Source: Rosellinia necatrix
Lineage: Eukaryota > Ascomycota > Sordariomycetes > Xylariales > Xylariaceae
Reading direction: 5' to 3'
Length of the DNA: 64,000 nucleotides
Assembly (NCBI GenBank): GCA_021209875.1
Contig: JAGYVD010000011.1
Span: forward strand, 124,001-188,000
The position numbers were made by a program, and so were the translations under genes. The notes below the pieces were generated by a model. That model was not told where the DNA came from, made no database searches, and was given only the letters and a program-made list of their open reading frames with translations. Shown here piece after piece: positions 52,743-63,600 of the stretch; the first letter of the stretch is position 1; every line of letters starts with the position of its first letter.

Positions 52743-53063
52743 TATTATAATAAAATAAATAGCTTTAGCAAAAAGCTAGTAGTTGCAGCTTAAATACCGT
52801 AATAAGCTTCATAGCTAAATTAATAGCTGTTAAAATAATCGGTTAAGCTTATATAAGCTTAACTTATTTAAACAAAATAATTATAAAACAAAAAATATAT
52901 AATTTTTTTTGAAGCAAATATATAAGCTAGCCTGGTTAATTATTTTTACATAATATAATTTAACTAAATAAATTATTATTATAAGCTTAAATTAACTTGC
53001 CTGCATTAATTGCTAGGCTTTAATTCTACTGTTCTTATATAATTTATTTGTTCCTCCTTCACA
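52743..53063 (+). repeat. Right LTR of element H (H3)
   Basis: The start is fully AT-converted (TATTATAATAAAATAAATAGC against TGTCAGGATGAAGTGAATAGC in H2), while the last 70 bases are well preserved (CTACTGTTCTTATATAA, ending CCTTCACA). GCTTATATAAGC lies at 52847-52858. Confidence 0.85.
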
Positions 53064-53280
53064 ATATTTATATTTATTTTTAAATATTTGTTTAAAATTT
53101 ATTATTAAATATTATTATATATAGTTAAAAATAAATAATAGTTTTAAAAGCCTTGGGGTTTTATCATAAAATATTTTTGCTGGTCCGTATTTTATATAGT
53201 TTATTATATATATATTGTAACTATTAGCTAGTTTAAACTATTAATATTTCTTTAATATTAGTTTTTTTTAATATTTTGTT

Positions 53281-53537
53281 GTTAGAGTAGGCAAGGGGTG
53301 CCAGGCTTGGCCCCACCAGTTGCCCCACTGTAAGATTAGATAAGGTGGCCAAGGCCACCTGGGCTAGCCCACTTGGGCTAGGCCCACCCACCTACCTGTA
53401 CTAGTAAATAAAATTTTAAAACTGCACCTAGAAATCTATTATTTGTATTAATAACTTATATATAATATTATAATATAGACCTGTATATTATAAATATAGT
53501 TATTTACAGCTTTATACTTCTGACCAGATATATTAAA
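53281..53537 (+). repeat. Left LTR of element F (F2)
   Basis: Begins GTTAGAGTAGGC. The first 120 bases are GC-rich and intact: GGTGGCC/GGCCACC with loop AA (53344-53359), GGGCTAGCCC and TTGGGCTAGGCCC. AGATTAGATAAGG (about 53333-53345) is the reverse of the TTATCTAATCT motif of the K elements. The second half is AT-converted and its GGAATTCTA stem is lost. Confidence 0.8.
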
Positions 53538-53538
53538 T

Positions 53539-53547
53539 TAGTGCCTC
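53539..53547 (+). promoter_or_regulatory. Possible primer-binding site of element F
   Basis: TAGTGCCTC, two bases downstream of the left LTR. A TGG start is expected because it pairs with the CCA end of a tRNA, and the observed TAG is one G-to-A change at TpG away. The tRNA partner was not identified. Confidence 0.45.
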
Positions 53548-53869
53548 TATAACTATTAAACTAAAAATACTTTTTAAAGCAGCTCTTGCGAACTATTTAT
53601 TTAAGTCTTACGGTTAAAAACGGCTTTTTTTGCCCTGCGACAGTTTATACTGCACGGCTAAATATAAAAGACCTAATAAAATTGGCTGTAAATTGCGTTA
53701 TTCTACTTACTAACCAGTTAAGTCCTTAACTAATTAACTAACGAATCAGAGCTTTAGATTTATTAATTCCAGCTAGTCATACTAATTTTATCGATTTTAT
53801 CGTTTTTAGCGTTTTTAGCCAGATCTGTTAATTCTGGCTAATTTAATTAAGCAACCGATTTTACTGACT

Positions 53870-53985
53870 TTAGCCCTAGCCGACTTAGCTTATTCTAGCC
53901 TAGCCTATTTTGCCGACCAAGCCGACCTAGCCTAGCTTAGTTTAGCCTAGCCAGCTGGCCGGCCAGCTAAGCTAAGTTATAGCTT
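53870..53985. repeat. CTAGCC-rich degenerate short repeats
   Basis: Many near-copies of CTAGCC/GACTTAGC units (CCTAGCCGACTTAGC, AGCCTAGCC, CCGACCTAGCCTAGC), ending in the palindromic CCAGCTGGCCGGCCAGCTAAG. It is GC-rich compared with surroundings and forms the leader region before the degraded frame. Confidence 0.6.
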
Positions 53986-53992
53986 CTACTAA

Positions 53993-54695
53993 TTATTAAA
54001 TAAAGGCTGTTTTAGTAAATAATATACAGAAAGATATAAATACGCTATAAAAACGCGTTAACAGCTAAAAAAAAAAAAGTATTATAAATTAGCTGCTGAT
54101 ATTACCAAATTAAAAATATTTTATGTTAAGTTACAGGTTATAACTAAGTTTTTTAATTTAAAAGTAAGTGTTTTAAATATAAAACAAGGCTTTTTAAAGT
54201 TAATTATAGGCTTTATAAATAACCGCTTAGACTTATTAATAAGCTATATATAAAATAGCCGTAGTTTTAAAAACCAGACAAGCAACTAAACTAAAACAGC
54301 TTAAGCTAACAAATCTAAAGCTAACAATTTTATTAAAACTCAGAACTTATTTAAAGCTAATAACTTTTTAAAAGCTAATAATAATAACATTAGCTGCGAG
54401 ATTCTATCTATAAGCCCTCTAGCTAGCAAAAATACTAGTGTTAGCTCTTCTTCTGTAAATACTGCAGCTTTTTTTAGTTAATCTGGCTATAAATTATAAA
54501 CTGGTTATATATTTAGTTATTAATACGGCTTTATATCCTCTTTATAATCCTGCTAATTTAGCTAATTAAATGTTTAGCTATTTTAATAATGTAGCCTTTG
54601 GGTCCAATAGTTTTAATCTAGCTAATCAGGCTAGCTAATTTAACCTAGTTAACCTGGCTAATCCGACTAATCAGACTTTTAAATATATTGGTTCT
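53993..54695 (+). pseudogene. RIP-damaged gag-like reading frame of element F
   Basis: One plus-strand frame stays readable from 53993 to about 54479 with only TAA stops (54020, 54059, 54251, 54287, 54302, 54479), each explainable as CAA glutamine mutated to TAA. It reads as a Lys/Tyr/Leu-rich stretch (54024-54240), then an Asn/Lys/Ala segment (ANNFLKANNNN near 54364-54396) and a Ser-rich segment (VSSSSVN, 54439-54459). Beyond 54480 the same frame becomes stop-rich, while the frame starting at 54612 carries an LAN-repeat (NLANQAS, VNLANP), so a frameshift is likely. Its position after the 5' LTR suits a gag. No zinc knuckle or other domain is visible. Confidence 0.45.
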
Positions 54696-54955
54696 TTAAA
54701 AGCTTTAAATATAAGTTATTTTAACTTGAGTTATTTTAATTTAGCAAATATTAAAATAATAACTATTAAAAATAACGTTATTTATCTAAATATTTAGTTA
54801 TTTATAAATAAACTCCAGGCTTGAATTAAAAAATCAAACTTTTTAAGCTATATTTTAGCTGGATTAATCGCTTATTATATAGCTAAGCTTTAAAATAATA
54901 AAACAATAAATTATTAGCTAACTAATAATGTATTTTATATAAATATAAAAGGCTA

Positions 54956-55202
54956 TGCCTAAAGGTATATTTATCAGGGTAGCAAATAAGGTCTATTTTC
55001 TAGTTAAATATCAGAAGTTATAAATAATATATGTATAGCTTATAAGATATAGTTTTATAAGGCTGGTTAGTTCTAGTTGTACTAGTCCAGGTTTAGTGGT
55101 TAGTTCATAAGCTGTTCAGCAATTGTTAGGGATAGAGGTGTATAACAGTTTGCCTGTATTGGCCCGTGCGCTAATACTTCCTTATAGGCACTGCCCATGA
55201 CA
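54956..55202 (-). mobile_element. Solo LTR-like repeat, family G, copy G2
   Basis: Same family as 21437-21683, in the same orientation and better preserved (TGTCATGGGCAGTGCC on the minus strand). AAGGCTA occurs just before it (54949-54955) and just after it (55204-55210) and may be a 7-base duplication, but G1 also has AGGCTA on its left, so part of this may belong to the element. It interrupts element F. Confidence 0.65.
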
Positions 55203-55559
55203 TAAGGCTAGTTTAAATAAAATTATTGCAGCTTTAAAAAAACTGTTTTGAAATATAGTCCAGATATAGTACATGTTTATTTATAACTAGCAACTTGTTT
55301 TTATATAACATAGCTAAAAACAAGCATGTAATATTTTAATTTATATGATATAAATTATAATATATATAAGCTAATAAAATTTTTAAAAAAAATACTTTTA
55401 ATTAGCTAAAAGTTATAACAATTATTTAAAACTAATAAAAAAAAGTTATTTTTAAATATATAAAAAAGCTAAAAATTAAAAAAACTTTAAAAAGCTATAT
55501 AAAAAAACTTAAAAAAGCTTGTAGTAGCTTTAAACAAAAAAACTAAACGTTTTTATAGC

Positions 55560-55600
55560 TTTAGCCCTAGCTTTAGCCCTAGCTTTAGCTATAGCTCTTG
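55560..55600. repeat. TAGCCC/TTTAGC short tandem array
   Basis: Several consecutive degenerate units alternating TTTAGCCCTAGC and TTTAGCTATAGC inside the 3' half of element F. The matching F1 region (about 42700) has a single diverged version, so the array expanded or contracted after the copies separated. Confidence 0.5.
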
Positions 55601-56028
55601 CTTAAACAAACAAAAGTATTAATAACAATTATATAAACAAAATAACTTCTTAAATATTAAAAGCTTTAACTACTTTAATAAAACCAGTAGTTTTATTAGT
55701 TCTAATATATATAGCTAAAACCGCTGAAAAACTAAAAGCGGCTAGAACTATAACTAAAATAGCAGCTGCAGCTAAACCAGCAAAATTTCTAATTAAAAAA
55801 ATAATTAATTAATATGCTAGCTAAATAATAGCTTGTTTTTTATTGCGTTTTTATATAAATTAACATTTAAAAACGCTTAAAGCTAAATTAAAGCTTTAAA
55901 ACTAAATAAAAAGCTCAAAACTAAATAAAAAGCTTAGATTAAACTAATAACATTTTAAAAAATTAATTAGCCAGCAGTTGCTAAATAGTTGCTAAAAACA
56001 GCCACTGTTTTTTAAATGCTTAACATTT

Positions 56029-56286
56029 TATTAAAATAGGCAAAAAATACCAGGCTTAGCACTACTAGTTGCCCTACTATAAGATTAGATAAGGTGGCCC
56101 AGGCCACCTGGGCTAGCCCACTTAAGCTAGGCCCACCTACCTACCTGTACTAGTAGGTGGAATTCTAGGGCTGCACTTAGAATTCCACCATCTTTATCAA
56201 CAACACACATATAACACCATAATACAGACCAGTATACTGCAAATACAGCTATTTACAGCTTTGTACCTCTAACCAGACTTATTATA
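56029..56286 (+). repeat. Right LTR of element F (F3)
   Basis: Start is AT-converted (TATTAAAATAGGC), interior intact. Hairpins GGTGGCC/GGCCACC with loop CA (about 56093-56108) and a perfect 12-base stem GGTGGAATTCTA/TAGAATTCCACC (56156-56189). It is the best-preserved copy of this LTR. Confidence 0.8.
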
Positions 56287-57602
56287 TGTTTATTTAAATA
56301 AGTAGTAAATATATAATTATAAATTTTTTAAATAACCTTAGTTTTTAAATAAGAATAATGAAAGATTATTAGCTTTTTATGTATTATTTTGGGTGTATTT
56401 TTAAGTTATTACAAGTTATTATTTTTTGGTTTTTTTAGCTTTTTATGAATAAATTTTTATTTTAAAATTATTTTAGTTTTTTTTTAATATTTTATTAACT
56501 AATTAAAAACTAGTTCATTTTTTAATTTTTTTTTGAGCAAATATAAAACTTTAATATTTCTTTGTTTATAACAATATTAGTTTTGTTTTATTACTGATAA
56601 ATTAAAAAATAGCTAAATATTTTACATTTTGTTTTAGCTTTTTATATTATTAAATTTTTTTATTTATAGAATTAAGCGTTAATTATTACGTTTTTTTTTA
56701 AAACACAAAATAATTAAACACTTATATTTTCAAAATAGTTTAATTTATTTAGCTTGGTTTCAGTTTAAATATTATTTTATATTAAAATATTTTCATATTA
56801 AATTAATTTATAATTATAAGACAAAGTCCTTTTTAATTATTTATTAATTTTAGCTTTTATTTTTTTACTGCTATAAATACAAGTAGTATTTTTTTACTAA
56901 AAATATTATAGTTTGATGCAGCATTATATAATATTTTCAAAAAATAAGCTATAAAATATTATTTATTTTTATATAGCCATAATAATATTTCTGTTGCAAC
57001 TTTATTAAAAAAATTAGTTTTAACTTTTATAAGCCGTTTATATTAATAATATTTTAACAGAAAAATGATTCTTGAAGCTTTTTTTAATTAACAAAACGCT
57101 TTATTTTTTTATTTTAAATAATTTATAAAAATTATAAAATAAGGATATTAATTAATAAATTTTTAATAAAAGTTATAAAATGTTAAAAAAGATTATATTT
57201 TCTTTATTATCATGAAAAGTTGTTAATTTATTAGAGCCTTAATTTTCGCTAGGTCGACTTATATATTTTTTATCTTAATAATATCACATTAGAATTGGAT
57301 TTATTACATATAAAACGCTGATTTTTTTAAATCGGCTTATAAGCTTGTATTGTATAGTTTTTAAAAAGAAATTTTACCTGTATTTTATATATTTTTATAT
57401 TGTTTAAATAAATATATACGTTATTTATATATATGTTATTAAAATGGTTTAAAACGTTAAATTATATAATAGTAATTTCTTTTTAAAATATAAACTGATT
57501 ATTTGTTAGTTAAAATAATTATATTTTATCATAATACTTTTTATATTTTATATAAAAAAAAAAGGTTTTGTATTATTTTTATATATATAAAAATAATAAA
57601 AG

Positions 57603-57655
57603 CTTGTTTTATATTGATTTTTATAAAAGTTTTAATATTTAAAACATAAAACAAG
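57603..57655. other. A' version of the conserved inverted repeat
   Basis: Arms CTTGTTTTAT (57603-57612) and ATAAAACAAG (57646-57655). It is the counterpart of 30628-30680 in element A, with pairing kept despite substitution in both arms. Confidence 0.5.
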
Positions 57656-59136
57656 GTTTTCTTAATAAATAATAAAAAATACTGGTTTTTTTTTTATAAT
57701 TTTGTTTAGTTTTTAATAGTTTACATAAAAATAAAGTTTTTTATTAGTTTTTTTATAAATAATATTAGTAATATATTTAACAGGTTATTAACTTAAATAT
57801 AACTTTTAATTTATAAAACAATATTTTAAATAAAAAACCAGATTTTAAGTTTTTAGCTGATTTATTTTTTATGACCTTTATTTGATAATTTATATAAAAT
57901 TAATAAAAAATCCATTATTAGATTTTTTTTTGCTGAACATATTAAAAAAGGTATAATATTTTAAAAATATAAGGTTTTATGTTTTTTCTCTTAGCTTGTT
58001 TTTATTGTTTAATTTTTTTTCTGTAATTTTTTTTTTGATTAATTTCTTAATTTAATATGTATTAATAATTTCTATTTTATTAGCGCTTTAATTTTTTTTT
58101 ATTAAAATTATAAACACAATAATATTAAAAATAATAATTTGAATGCTGGATTTTTTTTATACTAGTTTATGCTGTTTTTTTTATATAATAAAATCTATTA
58201 ATATAAGATTGTTATAAAAATAACATGCTTTTATTAATTTTTTTTAAAATTAGTTTGGTTTTTAATATAAACAAAGCAGTTTTTTTTAAGTTTTCTCTTA
58301 TTTTTTTTAAATAATTTTGTTTTGAGTCGTTTTTTTTCTTTTTTTTTTAGCGACATGTTTTTAAAAATATTTGCTCTAGCATTTTTTTTTAAAATTGTTT
58401 TTTTAGTTGTTAAATTTAATGTTATAGTTTTATTAGTTAATGTTTTTTTAATATTTTAAATATCATAACTAAATTTTTATTTTATTTATTTTTAAAACAT
58501 GATTATCTTTATAATTTGTTAATTAATTAAAAACAAAACTAAAATATATTGTTTTATATTTAATAATATATTATATTATATAAACTATTTTTTTTTTCAT
58601 CATAACCTTTTAGTTTATATTTAATATATTAATAAAAATGTTTTTAAAAGTTTTATTATATATTTTTAACATTAGTTATAACGTTATATGAATCTTTTAA
58701 TCTTATTTATTATTAGATTTTATAATTATTTATTCCTTAAACTTATTTATAATTAATAAATTAATTAACTTTATTAATGTTTTAATAAAAATATATTTAT
58801 TTATATATATACACTTGTTTTTATATTTTTAAAAACGTTATAACATCTTAAAAATAGTTTATCATTATATAAAATATATATAAATAATAAAAGTTTATTT
58901 TTTTAATAATTATTTATTATATTTTTTTTATTTATGAACAATAACCCTAGTTTTAAAAAAATGTTTATTTATTTTAAAATTATTTTGTTTTGTATATTAA
59001 TAATAAAAATATTTTTTTTTAACATTATAATAAAAATTACTTTATGTTTATTTATAATAGCGCTAAAATAAATTTGCCGCTATATTTAATAAAAAAGGTT
59101 TAAAAAATTATTTTTTATAATATATTTTTTCTTGTT

Positions 59137-59450
59137 TGTTAGAACTATGGCAATTAGTTATAGTTACTCACAGCTGTCAGACATGTATATGTTTTATACA
59201 AGCATATAGCGTATATGTTACATACATGCATACAGCATGTATGCTTTATACGTAAAACAGGCTATATTATCGCTGTTATTTTAATAGATCGTACGCTAGC
59301 AGAATTTTTGCATTAACAACTTAAATAATGCTACGCATGATAGTTATTTCAAAAGAATTATTAAGCATTATAGACATCGTATAACAAGAAGTTGTATTCT
59401 GTTTAATATATAAACAGTACATGTATAACACGTATAAAGCCCATTTAACA
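59137..59450 (+). mobile_element. Solo LTR, family B, copy B3
   Basis: 314 bp, TGTTAGAACT...TTTAACA, flanked by TTGTT (59132-59136) and CTGTT (59451-59455), a duplication with one C/T transition. Element A reads through the site without it (near 29130). Against B1, about 19 transitions were counted by eye over the first 200 bases and roughly 11 lie at CpA/TpG. Confidence 0.85.
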
Positions 59451-60498
59451 CTGTTTATAATAAAAGTTTTTATTTTTTATAAACAGCTGTTTTATATTTT
59501 TAATTAATAATTTAAGAGTTTAGTTTTAACTCATTAAAAATAATATAAATAAAGCAGATGTTTATATTTTAATAAGCGTTATAAAAATATAATTATATTA
59601 AATATAAAACATATTTTGAAAAGTTTTTTTGTTTTATAATTATCAATATATTTTTAATTATGAATTAATAAATAATAAGCTATTTATATATAATATTTTA
59701 TATATATATTAAAATTTCTTAATTTTATTAAATATTTAAAAATTATTTTAATTAGAGTTATAAAAACAATTTGTTTTTAATTTTTTTTATTTAGCTTTAT
59801 TAAAACGTGTTTTTATAGTAAGTTTTACAAAAGCTGTTTTGGATTAAATAGATTTAAAAAAAAATACTTATTAATATTTGATATGTTATAATTAGCTGTT
59901 ATTTTTTTAAAAGGTTTATATTTTTATAAGTATTATATAATTATTATATTAAATTTTGAAATATTATAATTAAAGTAAAATCTTTATTTAATAAACAATA
60001 AATTAGGTTTTTTAAAGCTTTTTTAATAAAATAAAATTTTATATTACTTATTTTTATGAAGTTATTTATAAACTAGTTCATATTAACTTTCAAAAAATTT
60101 ATTCTGTTATAATAGTAATTTTAAAATTGATTTTGTTTTTTATAGTTTTATTATAGAATTTGTTTCTTAAAATCTTAAGAAATTTATGAAATCTTGGTTT
60201 AAAAACTTTTAAAAAAAAAATATTTTATTTTTAATGCAACAAATTAAGTATTTATTAATTTAATTCATAAAAAAAATCTCATAAGCGGTTTTATTTTTTA
60301 ATTATTATTTTAAGTTTAGTTTTAAAATAGTTTACAGCAGCATTATTAAACCTTTTTTTTAGTTTAAACATAAAAAGCTTTTAAAAAATAATTTAATAAA
60401 GCTTGTTTAATTTTTATTAAGCTTTAATATATTTTCTTTCTACCTTCATAAAATAGTTTTATATTACTTTTAGTGTCATAGTTTAATTTTTAAGTTTT

Positions 60499-60672
60499 TA
60501 ATATGCGCGCGTAGAAGGAGCGCTTATATAAGCCCCTTGCTTGGGGTGCTGTGGCCCGTAGTTATACGCACTATTTAATTAGGCCTAGCTTTATATATAT
60601 AAGCTTTAGCTTATATTTAAATAAAACTTTAGTTTAGCTTAAATTAATTTATTTTTTATTTTTCATAATATA
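60499..60672 (+). repeat. LTR of D' (D3)
   Basis: 174 bp. Starts TAATATGCGCGCG (TGATACGCGG in D1). GCTTATATAAGC lies at 60522-60533, followed by CCCCTTGCTTGGGG, a short hairpin absent from D1 and D2. The middle third is more diverged from D1 and D2 than they are from each other. Confidence 0.75.
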
Positions 60673-63600
60673 TAGTTTATATTTTTATAACATTGTTTTA
60701 AAATTAATATATTTATAATAATTTTTATAAAAACTAAACTAAACTAATAAATTTTATTTTTTAAAAATAAAACTATTTTGTACTGTTTTTATAAATATAA
60801 AAACATATGTTTATTATAAAAAACATATTCTTTTTAAACAAACTAAACAAAAGCTTTTTTTTAAATTTAATTTATTTATTAAAACCAAATATTAATTTTA
60901 TTAGGAATCTCTTTTAAAAATTAAAAAGTTGTTTAAATAATATAGCTAGCTAAAAATATTAAAAAAACTTTATAAATATATGATTAAAATAAGTAATAAA
61001 TTTATTATCTAGTTTTATATTTTAGTTAATAACAAAATAAACGTTATAAATATTTAAACTAATTATGTAACGCCGATTATTTATTTTATTTATTTTTTAT
61101 ATTATAATTTATTTTATTAATTTATTAAGCTTGTTAATGGTTATAAAAAAACATTTATATATTTAAAAAATATTTTTCATTAAAAATTACCGCATAATAA
61201 ATTAATTAAACAAAATTGATTAGATATTTAAAGCTTAAAATAAAACTACAAGTTAAACTTAAAACTAAGAAGTAAAACCTGTTTAAAATAATAAAGTAAA
61301 AAAAAACCTTAAAAAAGCTTTTTTTAAACAAAAAAATGTTAATAGTTTTTAAAAAATAAGCTCAAACTAATATATTATTACTTATTTTTTATTTAAAACA
61401 ACAAATAAATACAAGCTTTAAAAAAAAATATAAGCTGTAATTTTAAATATATTTAAAATAATAAAATAAAGCTTAAATTTAAAAAAATAAAACTAGAGTG
61501 CTATTTATTATAAGCAAAAAAATATAACAAAAAAAAAAATAACTTATATAAAAAAAAGCTTATATTAATAAATAATTAAACAATAAGCTAAAAATAATAA
61601 AACAAGGTATTAATAGATCAACTATTATTTATACAGCTTAAAAACCTTAAAAACTTTTTAAAAAATATAAAAATAAAGCACCTGCTAAATTAAACCTATC
61701 TAATTATTTCTTAAACTTTAATGATAGCATAAATAAAGCTAATAAATAAAAGAAATATAAATAAAAAAGTTTTGATTTATGAAATATTTAATTTATAAAT
61801 ATTTATAGGACAAAAACTATATTAAAACAAAAAAATCAGCTTATTAAATTTATGCGATAATAATACCAACAATTTTAATTTAACAACAGAAAAGAAAAGA
61901 ATTATTTTTATTAATATATATTTTTTTATAAATAATATATTTTTATATTTAAAAAAGAAAAAATATGGTATAAAATAAATAAAAAATGCTATTTTACTTT
62001 TAAATATTTTTATAAAACTAGCAGCTTTATAATAAAACAATAAGCTAAGCTTTATTATATAAATAAAGCTACGTTATAAAAATATGAGCTAAATAATTAA
62101 AATAATATAATTATGTTTTATAATAAACGCTAACATAGATATTTATAAATTTAAAACTAATCATTTAATGTTTTATAATATATATTAAAATTAACATGTT
62201 TTAGTTTAATATATATAAAACAACTAAAATATATATATAGTATAAATATTTTAAGTATTAAGAATAGCTATTAGTGCAAAATAATCATATGAATTTATTA
62301 CAGCCTAAAATTAAAAATTAAACAATTTTTAAAACTACTGATTTAAAATTAATAAATAAAAAAATATGCTTGAAATTAAAAAAGTTAGAAAAATCTATGA
62401 AACTTAGCTAAAAAAACAATTAATAAACAAAAAAATACAGAATATGTTAAACAATTAATAACTCTGAATATTTAAGAATATATATATTAACTAAGAATTT
62501 TTTTTAAAAATAATTACTATTTTTAAAACTTATTAAAAATTGTTTATATTACTAATTAAAAAAATAGTATTAAAAAAATAATAATAAAACCTAATTATAT
62601 TATAACAGCAGTAAATATAACTATAATAATAAATATAATTACAACCAATAATATAGTTAATTATTTAGCTTTTTATAAAAATATAAAAATGATGGAAATT
62701 ATAACTTTAATAAACAGAATTAATAATTAGAAAACAAGGAATAATATAGCAGAAATAATTCTAATAATAGAAATTATATTAATAATTAAAACAATTAAGT
62801 TTATGTTTTTAAAAAAGCCGACAAAAATGGGTTAAACTATTATTTATTAAAGAATAAAAACACAAATAAAATATTTAAAACGTTATATTAGCTAATAGCA
62901 AACTTAACAGGCTATTAATACAATAAAAAATTTATTATTAGCTACAACAAACTTTAATAATTATGTAAATATAAACTTAGCATCTGTTTTAAAAAATTGA
63001 AAACGCTGTTTGTTTTTAATTTAAAAAAAACATATGCATAAATATTACACCGTATTAATATTATTTAAGCATTAATATTTTAAATATTTATAATATTGTA
63101 AACAAGCTAAAAAACATATAATAAAAAACGTAACAATATATTTTAAGAAAAAAATAATTAAATAAATAAAAACTGCTTATTATATATAAAATATTAAAAG
63201 AATAAAAGGTATTAAAAAATCTTTTATATATAATATAAAAAAAATTAAAAATATATGTGTTATACCTGCTAATAATTTAATATATTTAAATTTTAAAAAC
63301 AGGTTTATAATAAAAAGCTTAAAAAAAATCAAAAAATGCTACGTTATAATAATAAAATTTTATAATTTTTTCGTTTATATATAACCCGATATAAACAATT
63401 TTTTAAAAATATATTAAAAATACTATAAAATATTTAGAAATAATATAATAATATTTCTAAATATTGTTAAAAAATATTAAAAATATTTAAAAGTTATATT
63501 TAAACTATTTAAAAATAAATATATAATTATTTTATAAAAAAAACTGTTTATTAATTATTGTGTAATAAATTTATTAAGATTTAAAATAAACGCGTTTAAA

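Larger units (their letters stand above)
44630..53063 (+). mobile_element. Full-length LTR retrotransposon H, carrying K3
   Basis: Direct 321 bp LTRs (44630-44950 and 52743-53063) and a perfect ATATT duplication (44625-44629 and 53064-53068). Element A reads through this site near 32495 without H, so the insertion into A' is certain. Without K3 it is 8.2 kb, a large autonomous-size element. The interior is A-rich on the plus strand and has no legible domain. An A-rich tract precedes the right LTR (52728-52740), compatible with a plus-strand polypurine tract, but the reading direction is not settled. Confidence 0.85.
53281..56286 (+). mobile_element. LTR retrotransposon F, short, carrying G2
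   Basis: Direct LTRs of about 258 bp (53281-53537 and 56029-56286) flank 2.5 kb, of which about 250 bp is G2. TGTT stands on both sides (53277-53280 and 56287-56290), a likely 4 bp duplication. Element A reads through the site without F near 32300. A sequence TAGTGCCTC (53539-53547) two bases after the left LTR would be a primer-binding site TGGTGCCTC with one TpG-to-TpA change. With about 2.2 kb inside it is too short for gag plus full pol, so it is either non-autonomous or internally deleted. It is less AT-rich than its hosts. Confidence 0.75.
43026..60498 (+). mobile_element. LTR retrotransposon A', nest host for H, F, B3 and D'
   Basis: The second copy of element A, reversed. The LTR is at 43026-43263, then interior pieces at 43264-44629, 53069-53280, 56291-59136 and 59456-60498 read in order as the reverse complement of A from 34074 down to about 28100. 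Each gap is a complete insertion: H, F and B3. At 60499 it is cut by a D copy, and its own second LTR is not reached. Own length seen is about 5.7 kb. It lacks K1 and L, giving empty sites for both. It inserted into F1; CTTTA precedes it. Confidence 0.8.

Noticed and set aside
61822..62040. 72-codon minus-strand frame in D'
   Set aside because: Phe/Ile/Lys low complexity, not open in the matching part of D (about 3090-3310).
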